64,000 nt of DNA, taken from the NCBI RefSeq assembly GCF_003609835.1, contig NZ_AP017898.1:1302001-1366000 (forward strand). The letters are read 5' to 3'. Origin of the DNA: Sphingopyxis sp. FD7. GTDB taxonomy: Bacteria; Pseudomonadota; Alphaproteobacteria; Sphingomonadales; Sphingomonadaceae. This document shows, piece by piece, positions 20,791 through 30,180 of the stretch (the stretch's first letter is position 1; each line of letters starts with the position of its first letter). The notes under the pieces are model-generated. The model did not search any database and was not told where the DNA came from. It saw only the letters and a program-made list of their open reading frames with translations. A program made the translations under genes and the position numbers.

Positions 20791-21615
20791 TCAAGCGTTG
20801 CGCAGCGCGCCCGCGACCAGTTTCTGCAGCTTTGAATGCACCGCGGCGCTGCCTGCGATATATTCGCTGCGTTCGATCGCGCGGTCGCCGCCGCGGAAAT
20901 CGCTGACGAAGCCGCCCGCCTCGCGCACGAGCAGCATTCCCGCCGCGACGTCCCACACCTGCAAATCGCTTTCCCAGAAACCATCGTAGCGCCCCGCCGC
21001 GACCCAGGCGAGGTCGAGGCTGGCGGCGCCGAAGCGGCGGATGCCCGCGACTTCGGGCGCGACCGCGCCGAAAATGCGGCTCCACTGCGCCATATTGCCA
21101 TGGCCCATATAGGGAATGCCCGTCGCGATCAGGCATTCGCCCAGATGGCGGCGTGACGCCACGCGCAGGCGCCGGTCGTGCAGCCACGCGCCGCGGCCGC
21201 GCTCGGCCCAATAGCTTTCGTCGGTGACGGGTTGATAGATCAGCGCCGCCGTGACGTCGCCCCAGCCGCCCCCCAGCTTCGGCTCCTGCACCGCGATCGA
21301 GATCGCGAAATGCGGAATCGCATGAAGGAAGTTCGACGTGCCGTCGAGCGGGTCGATGATGAAGCGCGGCTTGCCCGGCTCGCCCTCGATCGCGCCGGCC
21401 TCTTCCATCAAGAAGCCCCAGCCGGGGCGCGCGTGGGTCAGTTCGTCGTAAAGCGTGCGCTCGGCGGCCTGATCGGCCTTCGAGACGAAATCCGCTGGTC
21501 CCTTTTGCGACACCTGCAAATGCTCGACCTCGCCGAAATCGCGGCGCAGCTTGGATCCGGCCTTGCGCGCGGCGCGTTCCATGACGGTGATGATGCCCGA
21601 TACGGCCATAGTCAT
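20791..21615 (-). CDS. inositol monophosphatase family protein (SuhB-like)
   Basis: Mg-dependent sugar-phosphate phosphatase of the IMPase family, 274 residues. Metal-binding motifs are complete: GPADFVSKADQAAE, the glutamates in GFLMEEAG, the IIDPLDGTSNFLHAIPHFAI motif, and the C-terminal WESDLQVWDVAAGMLLVREA. The likely substrate is myo-inositol-1-phosphate, though family members differ. ATG 21615 was chosen, with ATG 21609 as an alternative; upstream codons are part of a repeat block. A link to rRNA-processing SuhB function is possible but not shown. Confidence 0.92.
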   Translation of the reverse strand: MTMAVSGIITVMERAARKAGSKLRRDFGEVEHLQVSQKGPADFVSKADQAAERTLYDELTHARPGWGFLMEEAGAIEGEPGKPRFIIDPLDGTSNFLHAIPHFAISIAVQEPKLGGGWGDVTAALIYQPVTDESYWAERGRGAWLHDRRLRVASRRHLGECLIATGIPYMGHGNMAQWSRIFGAVAPEVAGIRRFGAASLDLAWVAAGRYDGFWESDLQVWDVAAGMLLVREAGGFVSDFRGGDRAIERSEYIAGSAAVHSKLQKLVAGALRNA

Positions 21616-21616
21616 A

Positions 21617-21727
21617 ACTCCCCCCTCCCGCTTGCGGGAGGGGTCGGGGGAGGGAATGTTTCGTTCGGAAGAAGGCCCGTCCCTCGACAAGCCCTCCCCT
21701 AACCCCTCCCGCAAGCGGGAGGGGAAC
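21617..21727. repeat. dispersed inverted repeat, type D
   Basis: Arms CTCCCCCCTCCCGCTTGCGG and CCCCTCCCGCAAGCGGGAGG flank a 60-base spacer. The block fills the gap between efp and the inositol monophosphatase gene and may supply the purine-rich ribosome binding sequence of the latter. Confidence 0.88.
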
Positions 21728-21730
21728 TAA

Positions 21731-22294
21731 TCAGTCCGCGCGGCGCACATATTCGCGGTCATAGACATTGACCACGATGCGCGTCCCGCTGGTGATGTGC
21801 GGCGGCACCATGACGCGCACGCCATTGTCGAGAATCGCGGGCTTGTAGGACGACGATGCCGTCTGGCCCTTCACCACCGCATCGGCCTCGACGATCGTCG
21901 CCTCGATCTGTTCGGGCAGTTCGACCGAGATCGGGCGCTCTTCCCAAAGCTCAAGCACGACGTCCATGCCGTCCTGCAGGAACTCGTGCGCTTCGCCGAC
22001 GACATCCTTGGAGATATTGATCTGCTCGAAGCTGTCCTTGTCCATGAAGACGAGATCGTCGCCTTCGGCATAGAGATACTGGAAATCCTTGGTGTCGAGG
22101 CGGACCTTTTCCACCGTGTCGGCGCTGCGGAAACGGTTGTTGAGCTTGCGTCCGTCGATCAGATTCTTGGCCTCGACCTGCATATAGGCGCCGCCCTTGC
22201 CCGGCTGGGTGTGCTGGATCTTGGTGACCTTCCAGATACCGCCTTCAAACTCGATTATATTGCCGGGACGGATTTCAACGCCGGTGATCTTCAT
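21731..22294 (-). CDS. efp: translation elongation factor P
   Basis: EF-P, 187 residues and three beta-barrel domains, relieves ribosome stalling at polyproline stretches. The N-terminal KOW-like domain ends in the tip loop [11 protein letters not shown], with Lys33 at the position modified in many bacteria. Domain II contains [18 protein letters not shown] and domain [26 protein letters not shown] 22294 gives the conserved [12 protein letters not shown]; three codons upstream are in frame but not conserved. No EpmA, EpmB or rhamnosyltransferase gene lies nearby. Confidence 0.97.
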   Translation of the reverse strand: MKITGVEIRPGNIIEFEGGIWKVTKIQHTQPGKGGAYMQVEAKNLIDGRKLNNRFRSADTVEKVRLDTKDFQYLYAEGDDLVFMDKDSFEQINISKDVVGEAHEFLQDGMDVVLELWEERPISVELPEQIEATIVEADAVVKGQTASSSYKPAILDNGVRVMVPPHITSGTRIVVNVYDREYVRRAD

Positions 22295-22678
22295 CGCGCA
22301 CACTCACTTGGACAAGGATGGAAAGAGCCGCCGGCCTATTGTATAAGCCGGTCACAGGAGCGCGCCTTTAGCCGCGCCCGCGCCGAAGGGCAAGTCGCCG
22401 TGTCGGCGTGGGCGCCGCCTCGGCAGGCTGCGCGCCGTCGGCCGGGAAATGCGATGAACCGAAGCCGATTTGTCGGATCGATCCAATATGCAGCGGACGC
22501 GCGCTGGCATAGGAGCGGCCATGATGAATGCCGAACTTTCTTCACCCTCCCCGCCGCCGCCGCGCGGCGATGCCGTCCCTGCGCCGCGTGAAGCGCCATG
22601 CGCCGGCCTGTTCGGCTGGCGCAAGGACAGGGCGGCACAGCGCCCGGAAAAGGACGATGCCAAAAGGCCCGGACGCGA
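22295..22678. other. 384-base gap between efp and thiE
   Basis: I see no convincing gene here. Proline- and arginine-rich frames exist on both strands but lack a ribosome binding site or protein-like composition. Read on the minus strand, a TATACA-like hexamer near 22338-22343 upstream of efp is a possible -10 element, without a matching -35 that I can defend. Confidence 0.5.
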
Positions 22679-23329
22679 TTATCCCGCGGGCTGATTTTCC
22701 AGGATTTCCGCAAAGGCGCGCACCGCAGCGCCCGGACCGTCGCGATAGGCCCAGACGCCTCCCGACACCGCAAGGAAATCGGCCCCTGCCTCGACGAGCT
22801 TTTTCGCATTGTCGACGGTGATTCCGCCGATCGCCACGCAGGGCAGCTCGAACAACCCCTGCCACCATGTCAGTATTTCAGGGTCCGCGCGATGTTCGAC
22901 CGCCTTGGTCGTCGTCGGGAAAAAGGCGCCGAAGGCAACATAATCGGCGCCAGCCTCTCCCGCCTCCATCGCGAGGTGACGGCTGTTATGGCATGTTACG
23001 CCAATCTGTGCGCCGGGACCGAGCTGACGGCGCGCCTCCTTCGGATCGCCATCGCCCTGCCCCAGATGCACGCCGTCGGCCTTCAGCCGCTTTGCCAGCG
23101 CGACATCGTCGTTGACGATAAAGGCGACCTCATGCGTCGCGCAGATCGCCTGCAACGGCTCGGCGAGCCGCGCCGCCTCGTGCTGGTCCAGCCCCTTGAC
23201 GCGAAACTGAAAGGCCGCGACCGGCCCCGCGGCCAGCGCGTCCTCCAGCCGCACAGGAAAATCGCCGCCGACGTCGAGCGGGGAAATGAGGTAGAGCTGG
23301 CAGGTCGATGCGGTCGTGGCTGTGGTCAT
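22679..23329 (-). CDS. thiE: thiamine phosphate synthase
   Basis: TIM-barrel enzyme of 216 residues that joins the thiazole and pyrimidine halves to make thiamine phosphate. The chain follows the family order: AAFQFRVKGLDQHEAARLAE (first diphosphate-contact strand), FIVNDDVALAKRLKADGVHLGQGD, IGVTCHNSRHLAMEAGEAGADYVAFGAFFPT, and the phosphate loop CVAIGGITVDN … GADFLAVSGGVW. No other thi gene is close and no TPP riboswitch was found upstream. The neighbouring gene on the plus strand starts 35 bases away. Confidence 0.94.
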   Translation of the reverse strand: MTTATTASTCQLYLISPLDVGGDFPVRLEDALAAGPVAAFQFRVKGLDQHEAARLAEPLQAICATHEVAFIVNDDVALAKRLKADGVHLGQGDGDPKEARRQLGPGAQIGVTCHNSRHLAMEAGEAGADYVAFGAFFPTTTKAVEHRADPEILTWWQGLFELPCVAIGGITVDNAKKLVEAGADFLAVSGGVWAYRDGPGAAVRAFAEILENQPAG

Positions 23330-23364
23330 CGCGCGTTCATAGCGACGCCGCCAGATGCGGGCAA

Positions 23365-23760
23365 ATGCAGAAGATCATGCACCTTGCGGCAATCGCCCTC
23401 TGTCCGCTGCTGCTTTCGACGTGCGCGACGACGACGGAGGCGCCGCTTGCCGACGGCGACAATGTCAGGCTCGGCCAGAAGGCCTATGTGGATGGCCCGA
23501 TCGTCGAGCCGATTGCGATCATCGAGGACAGCCGCTGCCCCGCGGACGCGCAATGCGTCTGGGCGGGCCGCGTGCGCGTGAAGATGATCTGGCATCGCGG
23601 CAATGGCACGAAACAGCCCTTCGAGGTCGAACTCGGCAAAGCCGTGCATCTCGCCGATGGCCAGTTTGCACTCACTGCGGTTCGCCCCGGCAAAAGAAGC
23701 GACGCGGCGATCGCCCATCGGGATTACCGCTTTTCCTTCACCTTCGCGGGCGGCCTCTGA
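23365..23760 (+). CDS. small envelope protein, putative lipoprotein
   Basis: A 131-residue protein with a hydrophobic leader ending LLLSTCATT. If that cysteine is lipidated the lipobox (LSTC) is imperfect, since Thr at -1 is unusual, so ordinary signal peptide cleavage is also possible. The conserved core EDSRCPADAQCVWAGRVRVK carries two cysteines and recurs in small alphaproteobacterial envelope proteins of unknown role. The C-terminus is a beta-rich segment (YRFSFTFAGGL). ATG 23365 was chosen to begin the leader at MQKIMHLAAIAL. Confidence 0.75.
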   Translation: MQKIMHLAAIALCPLLLSTCATTTEAPLADGDNVRLGQKAYVDGPIVEPIAIIEDSRCPADAQCVWAGRVRVKMIWHRGNGTKQPFEVELGKAVHLADGQFALTAVRPGKRSDAAIAHRDYRFSFTFAGGL

Positions 23761-23777
23761 CCGCCCGCCTTTCGGGA

Positions 23778-23799
23778 GGATGGCGGCAAGCGGCCATCC
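23778..23799. terminator. hairpin in a convergent gap, possible terminator
   Basis: GGATGGC and GCCATCC pair perfectly around an eight-base loop between two converging genes. There is no following T-run, so any termination role is weakly supported. Confidence 0.3.
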
Positions 23800-23826
23800 G
23801 CCGTTCGCCGCCCCTCACCCTTCACC

Positions 23827-24717
23827 TCAGGCCACCGAGGCCGCGTGAATCTCGTCGATCGCGCCGCCGAGCGAGGCGTTGAACTCCTCGTCGTTCATCG
23901 ACGCGCGCAGATCCTCCAACAGCGCACGGCTGAAGCTTGCAATGATGCCGGGATTCTTCGCCAGTTCGGCGCAGGCCTCGGGGCGCGAAAAGCCACCCGA
24001 CAGCGCAACCACGCGCAGCACCTTGGGATGATCGACGAGCGGCTGGAACAGCCCGGCTTCGGTCGGCAGCGATAGTTTGAGCATCACCGGCCCGCCGGTC
24101 CAGGCGTCAAGCGCCGCGAGCAGCTCTTTCAGCAACAGCCGGTCCGCCGCATCGCGCTCGGCGCTCTTGATGTTCACCTCGGGCTCGATGATCGGCACCA
24201 GGCCGTGCGCCGCGATGCGCGCGGCTTCGGCGAACTGTTGATCGACAATCGCCTTGACCCCCACCGGATTGGCAAGGTTGACGACGCTGCGCATCTTGGT
24301 GCCGAACACCCCCTTGGCGACCGCGCGCTTGCACAAATCGTCGAGACCGGGATTGGCCTTCATCAGCTGAACGCCATCGGCTTCGTCTTCCAACCCCTTG
24401 TCGACCTTCAGGAACGGCACGACGCCGCGTTCCCAAAGCAGCGCGGGCACCGGCTTGCCGCCCGCTTCGCCGTCCATCGTCCGCTCGAACAGGATCGCGC
24501 CGATCACCTTCTCGCCGTTGAAGCACGGCGCGGTGACGATCCGCGAACGCATCGCATGGATCAGCGCGAACATTTCCTCGTCGTTCGAGAAGGCATCCTC
24601 GCCGATGCCATAACCCTTCAATGCCTTGGGCGTCGATCCCCCGCTCTGGTCGAGCGCGGCGATGAAGCCCTGTCCCGACTTGATCTGGTCCAGCATCTCG
24701 GCATTGGCGGTTGTCAT
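23827..24717 (-). CDS. fda: class I fructose-bisphosphate aldolase
   Basis: Schiff-base aldolase of 296 residues that splits fructose 1,6-bisphosphate. The conserved N-terminal phosphate and active-site region is FIAALDQSGGSTPKALKGYG, and the Schiff-base lysine lies in GGPVMLKLSLPTEAG. The C-terminal phosphate loop is RVVALSGGFSRPEACAELAK. ATG 24717 gives the expected start; codons above it belong to the intergenic gap after pgk. It is the last of four sugar-phosphate genes in the order tkt, gap, pgk, fda. Confidence 0.94.
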   Translation of the reverse strand: MTTANAEMLDQIKSGQGFIAALDQSGGSTPKALKGYGIGEDAFSNDEEMFALIHAMRSRIVTAPCFNGEKVIGAILFERTMDGEAGGKPVPALLWERGVVPFLKVDKGLEDEADGVQLMKANPGLDDLCKRAVAKGVFGTKMRSVVNLANPVGVKAIVDQQFAEAARIAAHGLVPIIEPEVNIKSAERDAADRLLLKELLAALDAWTGGPVMLKLSLPTEAGLFQPLVDHPKVLRVVALSGGFSRPEACAELAKNPGIIASFSRALLEDLRASMNDEEFNASLGGAIDEIHAASVA

Positions 24718-24795
24718 AAGGTCTCCGATGATTTGCATACGTATGTGGCGGCGCGCATAGCCTCCCGCCACGCGGGATGCAATTGCCCTCGAAAA

Positions 24796-25992
24796 CTAGG
24801 CTTTGAGCGCGTCGACGCCCGGCAGCGGCTTGCCTTCCATCCATTCGAGGAAGGCGCCACCCGCGGTCGAAACAAAGGTAAAGTCGCCCGCAACGCCGGC
24901 ATGATTGAGCGCCGCGACGGTATCGCCGCCGCCCGCGACCGACGTGAGCGAGCCTTCGCGCGTCAGCGCCGCGGCGGTTTTGGCGAGCGCGACGGTGGCG
25001 CTGTCGAAGGGCGGTGTCTCGAACGCCCCGAGCGGCCCGTTCCACACCAGGGTGCGGCAATTCTTGAGCACGTCGGCGAGCGCCTCAACTGCGGCGGGGC
25101 CGACGTCGAGGATCATTTCGTCGGCGGCGACCTCGTGAACGTTGACGGTGCGCGTCGGCGGGTTCGGCGCGAACTCCCTTGCCACCACGACGTCATAGGG
25201 CAGATGGATCGTGCAGCCCGCGGCGTCGGCGGCGTCGAAGATCGCGTTCGCCGTATCGAGCAGGTCGTGCTCGCACAGCGACTTGCCGACATCGACCCCG
25301 CGCGCGGCGAGAAAGGTGTTGGCCATGCCGCCGCCGATGATGAGATGATCGACCTTGCCGACGAGGTTCCTCAGCACATCGATCTTGCTCGACACCTTGG
25401 CGCCGCCGACGACCGCCGCGACCGGCTGCACCGGATTGCCGAGCGCGGCGTCAAGCGCCTTCAGCTCGGCCTCCATCGCACGCCCCGCATAGGCCGGAAG
25501 CCGCCGGGCGATGCCTTCGGTCGAGCCATGCGCGCGGTGCGCGGCCGAAAAGGCGTCATTGACATACAGGTCGCCGATTTCAGCGAGCGCATCGGCAAAG
25601 GCCGGGTCGTTCTGCTCCTCGCCGGGATAGAAGCGCGTGTTCTCGAGCACCGCGACATCGCCCGGCGCGAGCACGGCAACGCCCGCCTTCGCGCCCTCGC
25701 CGACCGCTTCGGGAATGAACATCACCGAATGGCCCAGCACATCCTCGACGCCGCCCATGACGAGGCTCAATGACTGTGTCGGGTTCTTCGCCCCCTTCGG
25801 CCGCCCGAAATGCGCGAGCAGCAGAACAATCGCGCCCTTGTCCGACAATTCGCGGATCGTCGGCATCGCCGCCTGGATGCGCGTCGCGTCGCTGACCGCG
25901 CCATCGATCATCGGGACGTTGAGATCGACGCGCACGAGAACGCGCTTGTCGGTGACGTCACCGATATCGTCGAGGGTCTTGAACGCGGTCAT
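24796..25992 (-). CDS. pgk: phosphoglycerate kinase
   Basis: Glycolytic and gluconeogenic kinase of 398 residues. Signature regions are [12 protein letters not shown] (substrate), [47 protein letters not shown] and the nucleotide loop [15 protein letters not shown] 25992 was chosen because it opens with [10 protein letters not shown]; five upstream codons are in frame but unlikely. The gap to gapdh contains a repeat block, so coupling between the two genes is not by overlap. Confidence 0.97.
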   Translation of the reverse strand: MTAFKTLDDIGDVTDKRVLVRVDLNVPMIDGAVSDATRIQAAMPTIRELSDKGAIVLLLAHFGRPKGAKNPTQSLSLVMGGVEDVLGHSVMFIPEAVGEGAKAGVAVLAPGDVAVLENTRFYPGEEQNDPAFADALAEIGDLYVNDAFSAAHRAHGSTEGIARRLPAYAGRAMEAELKALDAALGNPVQPVAAVVGGAKVSSKIDVLRNLVGKVDHLIIGGGMANTFLAARGVDVGKSLCEHDLLDTANAIFDAADAAGCTIHLPYDVVVAREFAPNPPTRTVNVHEVAADEMILDVGPAAVEALADVLKNCRTLVWNGPLGAFETPPFDSATVALAKTAAALTREGSLTSVAGGGDTVAALNHAGVAGDFTFVSTAGGAFLEWMEGKPLPGVDALKA

Positions 25993-26018
25993 CCGTTTGT
26001 ACTCCATTGCCCGACGCT

Positions 26019-26123
26019 GTGCCCCCGCGAAGGCGGGGGCCCATCTCCTGCGCTTTCGTCACCCGCCACCGTCCCGCCATCTGGATGGCGTCGGTGATCG
26101 GCCCCCGCCCTCGCGGGGGCACA
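26019..26123. repeat. dispersed inverted repeat, GC-rich, between gap and pgk
   Basis: Outer arms GTGCCCCCGCGAAGGCGGGG and CCCCCGCCCTCGCGGGGGCA pair over a spacer of about 60 bases. It fills most of the 140-base gap between gap and pgk and is part of their shared transcript. Confidence 0.85.
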
Positions 26124-26132
26124 CGGATATTC

Positions 26133-27140
26133 TTACAGCAGCTTCGCGATCACGCCCGCGGTGTCGACCATGCGGTTCGAGAAGCCCCATTCATTGTCGT
26201 ACCAGCTGACCACGCGCACCAGCTTGCCCTCGAGCACCGCGGTTTCGAGGCTGTCGACCGTCGAGCTTGCCGGGCAATGATTATAATCGATCGACACCAG
26301 CGGCTCGTCAGAGAAGGCCAGCACGCCCTTGAGCGCGCCCTCCGACGCATCCTTCAGGATCTGGTTCACTTCCGCGACGCTCGTGTCGCGCTTCGGCGTG
26401 AAGGTCAGGTCGACGAGGCTGACGTTCGGCGTCGGCACGCGGATCGCCGATCCGTCGAGCTTGCCCTTGAGTTCGGGCAGCACTTCGCCGACCGCGCGCG
26501 CGGCGCCCGTCGTTGTCGGGATGATCGACATACCCGCGGCGCGCGCGCGGCGCATGTCGCTGTGGATCTGGTCGAGAATCTTCTGGTCATTGGTATAGGC
26601 GTGAACCGTGGTCATCAGCCCGCGCTCGATGCCCAGCGTGTCGTTGAGCACCTTGGCGACCGGCGCGAGGCAGTTGGTCGTGCAGCTGGCGTTCGAGACG
26701 ACGACATGTTCGGCGGTCAGCTTGTCGTGATTGACCCCGTAAACGACGGTCAGGTCGGCGCCCTTCGCGGGGGCCGAGATGAGGACGCGCTTGGCGCCGG
26801 CAGCCAGATGTTTCGACGCGCTCTCGCGGTCGGTAAAAAAGCCCGTGCATTCGAGCGCGATGTCGATACCCAGTTCGCCGTGCGGCAGATTCGCGGGATC
26901 GCGTTCCTTCGTGACGCGGATCGCCTTGCCGCCCACGATCATCTGGTCGCCGTCGGCCGAAACCTCGCCAGGGAACGGGCCATGGACGCTGTCGCGCTTG
27001 AACAGCAGAGCATTCGCCTTGGCATCGGCAAGGTCGTTGATCGCAACCAGTTCGAGCCCGCAGTCGGGACGTTCGAGAATGGCGCGCGCCACGAGGCGGC
27101 CGATGCGTCCGAAACCGTTGATTGCGACTTTCACTGCCAT
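26133..27140 (-). CDS. gap: glyceraldehyde-3-phosphate dehydrogenase, type I
   Basis: A 335-residue phosphorylating GAPDH. The N-terminal Rossmann motif is [14 protein letters not shown]. Asp36 follows the second strand, which fits NAD preference, and the catalytic Cys153 is in [17 protein letters not shown]. The S-loop and C-terminal helix ([18 protein letters not shown]) are intact. A purine-rich AAAGGA precedes ATG 27140. Its place between tkt and pgk is the normal alphaproteobacterial arrangement. Confidence 0.98.
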   Translation of the reverse strand: MAVKVAINGFGRIGRLVARAILERPDCGLELVAINDLADAKANALLFKRDSVHGPFPGEVSADGDQMIVGGKAIRVTKERDPANLPHGELGIDIALECTGFFTDRESASKHLAAGAKRVLISAPAKGADLTVVYGVNHDKLTAEHVVVSNASCTTNCLAPVAKVLNDTLGIERGLMTTVHAYTNDQKILDQIHSDMRRARAAGMSIIPTTTGAARAVGEVLPELKGKLDGSAIRVPTPNVSLVDLTFTPKRDTSVAEVNQILKDASEGALKGVLAFSDEPLVSIDYNHCPASSTVDSLETAVLEGKLVRVVSWYDNEWGFSNRMVDTAGVIAKLL

Positions 27141-27176
27141 GTCGAATTGTCCTTTCTGCGAATGGTCGGCCGGTCC

Positions 27177-29159
27177 TTAATGGCTCAGCCGGGCCAGGAT
27201 CTGGGGGGTGATGGCATCGGCGGTAAGGCCGAAATGCCTGAACAGGTCTTCGATCGGCGCCGAAGCGCCGAAGCTGTCGATACCGAAGCGCAGGCCGTCG
27301 CGGCCGGTATAGCGTTCCCAGCCGAAGGTCGTGCCCGCCTCGATCGACACGATCAGCGCGTCGGCGGGCAGAATGTCGGCCTGATAAGCGGCGTCCTGCT
27401 CGTCGAACAATTCGGTCGAGACCATCGAGACGACGTCGGCGCCGTGGCCCTCGGCCTCGAGCCTGTCGGCGATTTCAAGCGCGAGCGAGACTTCCGAACC
27501 CGTCGCGACAAGCACGACCTTGCGCGCCGCCGACGCCCCGCGAAGGCGATAACCGCCTTTGGCGCAAAGATTTTCCGTGACGTCATGACGCAGCGGCGGC
27601 AGATTCTGGCGGGTCAGCGCGAGCAGCGACGGGCGGTCCGTCTGTGCGAGCGCGAGCGCCCAGCATTCGGCGGTTTCGACCGCATCGGCGGGACGCATGA
27701 CGAGCAGGTTCGGCATCGCGCGCAGCGATTGCAGATGTTCGACCGGCTGGTGCGTCGGGCCGTCTTCGCCCAGCCCGATGCTGTCGTGCGTCATCACATA
27801 GATCACGCGCTGCTTCTGAAGCGCCGACAGGCGGATCGCCGCGCGGCAATAATCGGCGAACACCAGAAAAGTGCCGCCGTAGGGGGTCACGCCGCCGTGC
27901 AGCGCCATGCCGTTCATCGCCGCCGCCATGCCGAACTCGCGGATGCCATAATAGATATAGCGCCCGGAATAATCATTTTTTGTCAGTGGTTTGGTAAATG
28001 ATGTTTTGGTGTTGTTGGAACCTGTGAGATCGGCACTGCCGCCGATCAGCGACGCAATGTCGGCGGTGAGCGCGCTCAGCGTATTTTCCGATGCCTTGCG
28101 CGTCGCGACCGTCGGCGGCTCGGCGACGAGCCCGTCGAGATAGGCCTTGAAGGCATCGCCCGGAACGATCTTGCCACGCAGCCGCGTTTCAAAATCGCTT
28201 TTCTTTTCGCTGCTTGCAAGGCGTTCATTCCATTGGGCATGAAGTTTTTTGCCTTTCTCGCCAAAGGCCGCCCAGGCCGCCGCGATATCGTCGGGAATGA
28301 CGAACGGTTCGGCAGTCCAGCCCAGTTCCTTGCGCGCGGCGGCGATCTCGTCGGCGCCGAGCGGGGCGCCGTGCGTGGCCGACGTGCCCTGCTTGTTCGG
28401 CGCGCCGAAACCGATGATCGTGCGGCACGCGACCAGCGACGGGCGCGGATCGGCAAGCGCGGCGTCGATTGCGCGGCGAATGTCGGCCGGATCATGCCCG
28501 TCGCAGCTTTCGACATGCCAGCCGGTCGCGGCATAGCGCGCCGCGATATCCTCGCTCGTCGACAGGTCGGTCGATCCGTCGATGGTGATCCTGTTGTCGT
28601 CCCACAAGACGGTCAGGCGCCCCAGGCCAAGGTGACCTGCCAGTCCGATCGCCTCGTGATTGATGCCCTCCATCAAACAGCCGTCGCCCGCGATCACCCA
28701 GGTGCGGTGATCGACCAGATCGTCACCGTAAAGCGCGTTCAGGTGCCGCTCGGCGATGGCCATGCCGACCGCGGTGGCAAGCCCCTGCCCCAGCGGGCCG
28801 GTGGTCGTCTCGACCCCTTCAAGCTCGAAATTTTCGGGATGCCCCGCGCACGGGCTGTTAAGCTGACGGAAATTGCGGATGTCGCCCAACGTCGGCCGCG
28901 CATAGCCCGCGAGGTGCAGCGTCGCATAGGCAAGCATCGACCCGTGACCGGCCGAAAGGACGAATCGGTCGCGATCGGCCCATTTCGGATCGGTCGGATC
29001 GAACTTCAGATAGTCCGAATAGAGCACGGTGGCGACATCGGCCATGCCCATCGGCATTCCCGGATGGCCGCTGTTCGCGGCCTGGACGGCGTCCATCGCG
29101 AGCGCGCGGATCGCGTTGGCGAGCTGGCGTTCGGCCAATTGGCCTTCGGGATGTGTCAT
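27177..29159 (-). CDS. tkt: transketolase
   Basis: Thiamine diphosphate-dependent two-carbon transferase of 660 residues. The TPP/Mg motif begins at VIAGDGCLMEGINHEAIGLA. Catalytic histidines appear in ANSGHPGMPMGM and SAGHGSMLAYATLHLAGY, and the C-terminal phosphate site in VMTHDSIGLGEDGPTHQPVE. Two stretches, about 27960-28025 and 28190-28260, use A/T-rich codons unlike the rest of the gene while keeping the reading frame. The gene is divergent from the zapA group, 156 bases away. Confidence 0.97.
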   Translation of the reverse strand: MTHPEGQLAERQLANAIRALAMDAVQAANSGHPGMPMGMADVATVLYSDYLKFDPTDPKWADRDRFVLSAGHGSMLAYATLHLAGYARPTLGDIRNFRQLNSPCAGHPENFELEGVETTTGPLGQGLATAVGMAIAERHLNALYGDDLVDHRTWVIAGDGCLMEGINHEAIGLAGHLGLGRLTVLWDDNRITIDGSTDLSTSEDIAARYAATGWHVESCDGHDPADIRRAIDAALADPRPSLVACRTIIGFGAPNKQGTSATHGAPLGADEIAAARKELGWTAEPFVIPDDIAAAWAAFGEKGKKLHAQWNERLASSEKKSDFETRLRGKIVPGDAFKAYLDGLVAEPPTVATRKASENTLSALTADIASLIGGSADLTGSNNTKTSFTKPLTKNDYSGRYIYYGIREFGMAAAMNGMALHGGVTPYGGTFLVFADYCRAAIRLSALQKQRVIYVMTHDSIGLGEDGPTHQPVEHLQSLRAMPNLLVMRPADAVETAECWALALAQTDRPSLLALTRQNLPPLRHDVTENLCAKGGYRLRGASAARKVVLVATGSEVSLALEIADRLEAEGHGADVVSMVSTELFDEQDAAYQADILPADALIVSIEAGTTFGWERYTGRDGLRFGIDSFGASAPIEDLFRHFGLTADAITPQILARLSH

Positions 29160-29315
29160 GAGTCCCCCGGGAAAGGATGTTTGGGTGGCCGGATTCGGTG
29201 CGACTGCCCTTTGCGGCCGTACGGGCAGGAGTCAACCGCTCGCGGCACAATTTCCCCCGCATTTCGGCGCGGACAGGCGATTGCACCCCTCCGTCGGCGC
29301 TGCTAACCCTTGGCC

Positions 29316-29522
29316 ATGGAACTCGATCTCGACGAATCCAGCCTCGCCATCGGCCGCATCGAGCGCGCGCTGAGCCGGATCGAGAAGGCGCTGGCCGATC
29401 GCGTCAACCGCCCCGCACCCGCTGGCGCCGCCTCGGCTGCCGACCAATCGGCGCTGAAAGCCGAGGTCGCGGCCGTCATCGGCGAGCTCGACCGGCTGAT
29501 CGCGGAGGCGGGCCGTGGCTGA
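29316..29522 (+). CDS. small coiled-coil protein upstream of zapA
   Basis: A 68-residue protein made of two predicted helices separated by an Ala/Pro linker: IGRIERALSRIEKALADRV and ALKAEVAAVIGELDRLIAEA. Alphaproteobacteria often have a short coiled-coil gene just before zapA (DUF4164 in rhizobia); I infer this is the counterpart but cannot show homology. Its stop overlaps the GTG start of zapA. ATG 29316 is preferred over TTG 29310. Confidence 0.75.
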   Translation: MELDLDESSLAIGRIERALSRIEKALADRVNRPAPAGAASAADQSALKAEVAAVIGELDRLIAEAGRG

Positions 29523-29961
29523 CGTCAAGCTGACCATCGCGGGGCGCCCCTATGATGTCCATTGCGCCGATGGCGAAGAAGCCCAGCTGATCCAGCTGGC
29601 GGCGGTCGTCGATGAAAAAGCGCGCACGATGCCCGGTCTGACCGAGGTTCGCCAGCTGCTGTTCGCGGCGCTGATGCTCGCCGACGAAGTGCAGGAGGCG
29701 CGCGGCAAGATCGACAAGGTCGAACCGCAATCGGACTCGCTGCGGGCCGCCGTTGCGCTTGCTGAAAGCCGCGAGGCGCAGGCGCGCGACGAGCTCAAGG
29801 CCGCGATCGCGCGCGAGCAGACAGCGCTCAGGGAGCTTGAGGCGGCGCGCGAAGCCGTCCCCGCGGCTCCGGCGGCCGCGAACCCTGCTCACAATCGCGC
29901 GCTGCTGCAGATTGCCGAGCGGATCGAAACGCTCGCCACGCGGGTCGAGCAACTCCCTTGA
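29515..29961 (+). CDS. zapA: cell division protein ZapA
   Basis: ZapA binds FtsZ and promotes Z-ring bundling. Residues 1-60 match the family: VKLTIAGRPYDVHCADGEEA, then a helix with LIQLAAVVDEKARTM. The rest is a long coiled coil (ESREAQARDELKAAIAREQT) and an Ala/Pro linker, making it longer (148 residues) than the enterobacterial form. GTG 29515 is the start, overlapping the preceding stop. Its position before 6S RNA and fau is the classic bacterial arrangement. Confidence 0.93.
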   Translation: MADVKLTIAGRPYDVHCADGEEAQLIQLAAVVDEKARTMPGLTEVRQLLFAALMLADEVQEARGKIDKVEPQSDSLRAAVALAESREAQARDELKAAIAREQTALRELEAAREAVPAAPAAANPAHNRALLQIAERIETLATRVEQLP

Positions 29962-29971
29962 GCAAAGCCGC

Positions 29972-29994
29972 CCGCCCCCCTACATAGGGGGCGG
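29972..29994 (+). terminator. GC hairpin after zapA, possible terminator
   Basis: CCGCCCCC and GGGGGCGG form an eight-pair GC stem with a TACATA-type loop ten bases after the zapA stop and just ahead of the 6S RNA. There is no T-run, so it may instead be a pausing or stabilising hairpin. Confidence 0.4.
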
Positions 29995-30011
29995 CGGGCA
30001 CTGCCCGGCAC

Positions 30012-30148
30012 GAGCCGCTGCGAATATCCCTGAGGCGATACATCATCCAAGGGGGCTGTCCCTGCCCGGATCCTGGTCCGACGCACATGGTCCCCACCTG
30101 ACGTTACTGGCGTCAGAGGATTTTCCGGCAAACGACCACGGCGGTCCC
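30012..30148 (+). ncRNA. ssrS: 6S RNA
   Basis: The RNA sits between zapA and fau, the conserved place for 6S RNA, which binds RNA polymerase holoenzyme. Pairing supports it: GCCGCTG (30014-30020) pairs with CGGCGGT (30139-30145), and ATCCCTGA (30026-30033) with TCAGAGGAT (30113-30121), one A bulged. These stems enclose an open central bubble and a terminal arm (GGGG … CCCC). Ends are estimated to about 10 bases. A covariance search with the 6S model would settle it. Confidence 0.85.
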
Positions 30149-30180
30149 GCCAACCGCTCCCTCACGGCCCGGAGAGGGCG

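Noticed and set aside
22470..22694. Plus-strand frame of 50-75 residues rich in Pro and Arg between efp and thiE
   Set aside because: No ribosome binding site, no protein-like hydrophobic pattern, and it overlaps the 3' end of thiE; best seen as non-coding GC-rich sequence.
26007..28001. 664-codon plus-strand frame across gap and tkt
   Set aside because: Mirror frame of two well-supported enzymes; charged composition without motifs.
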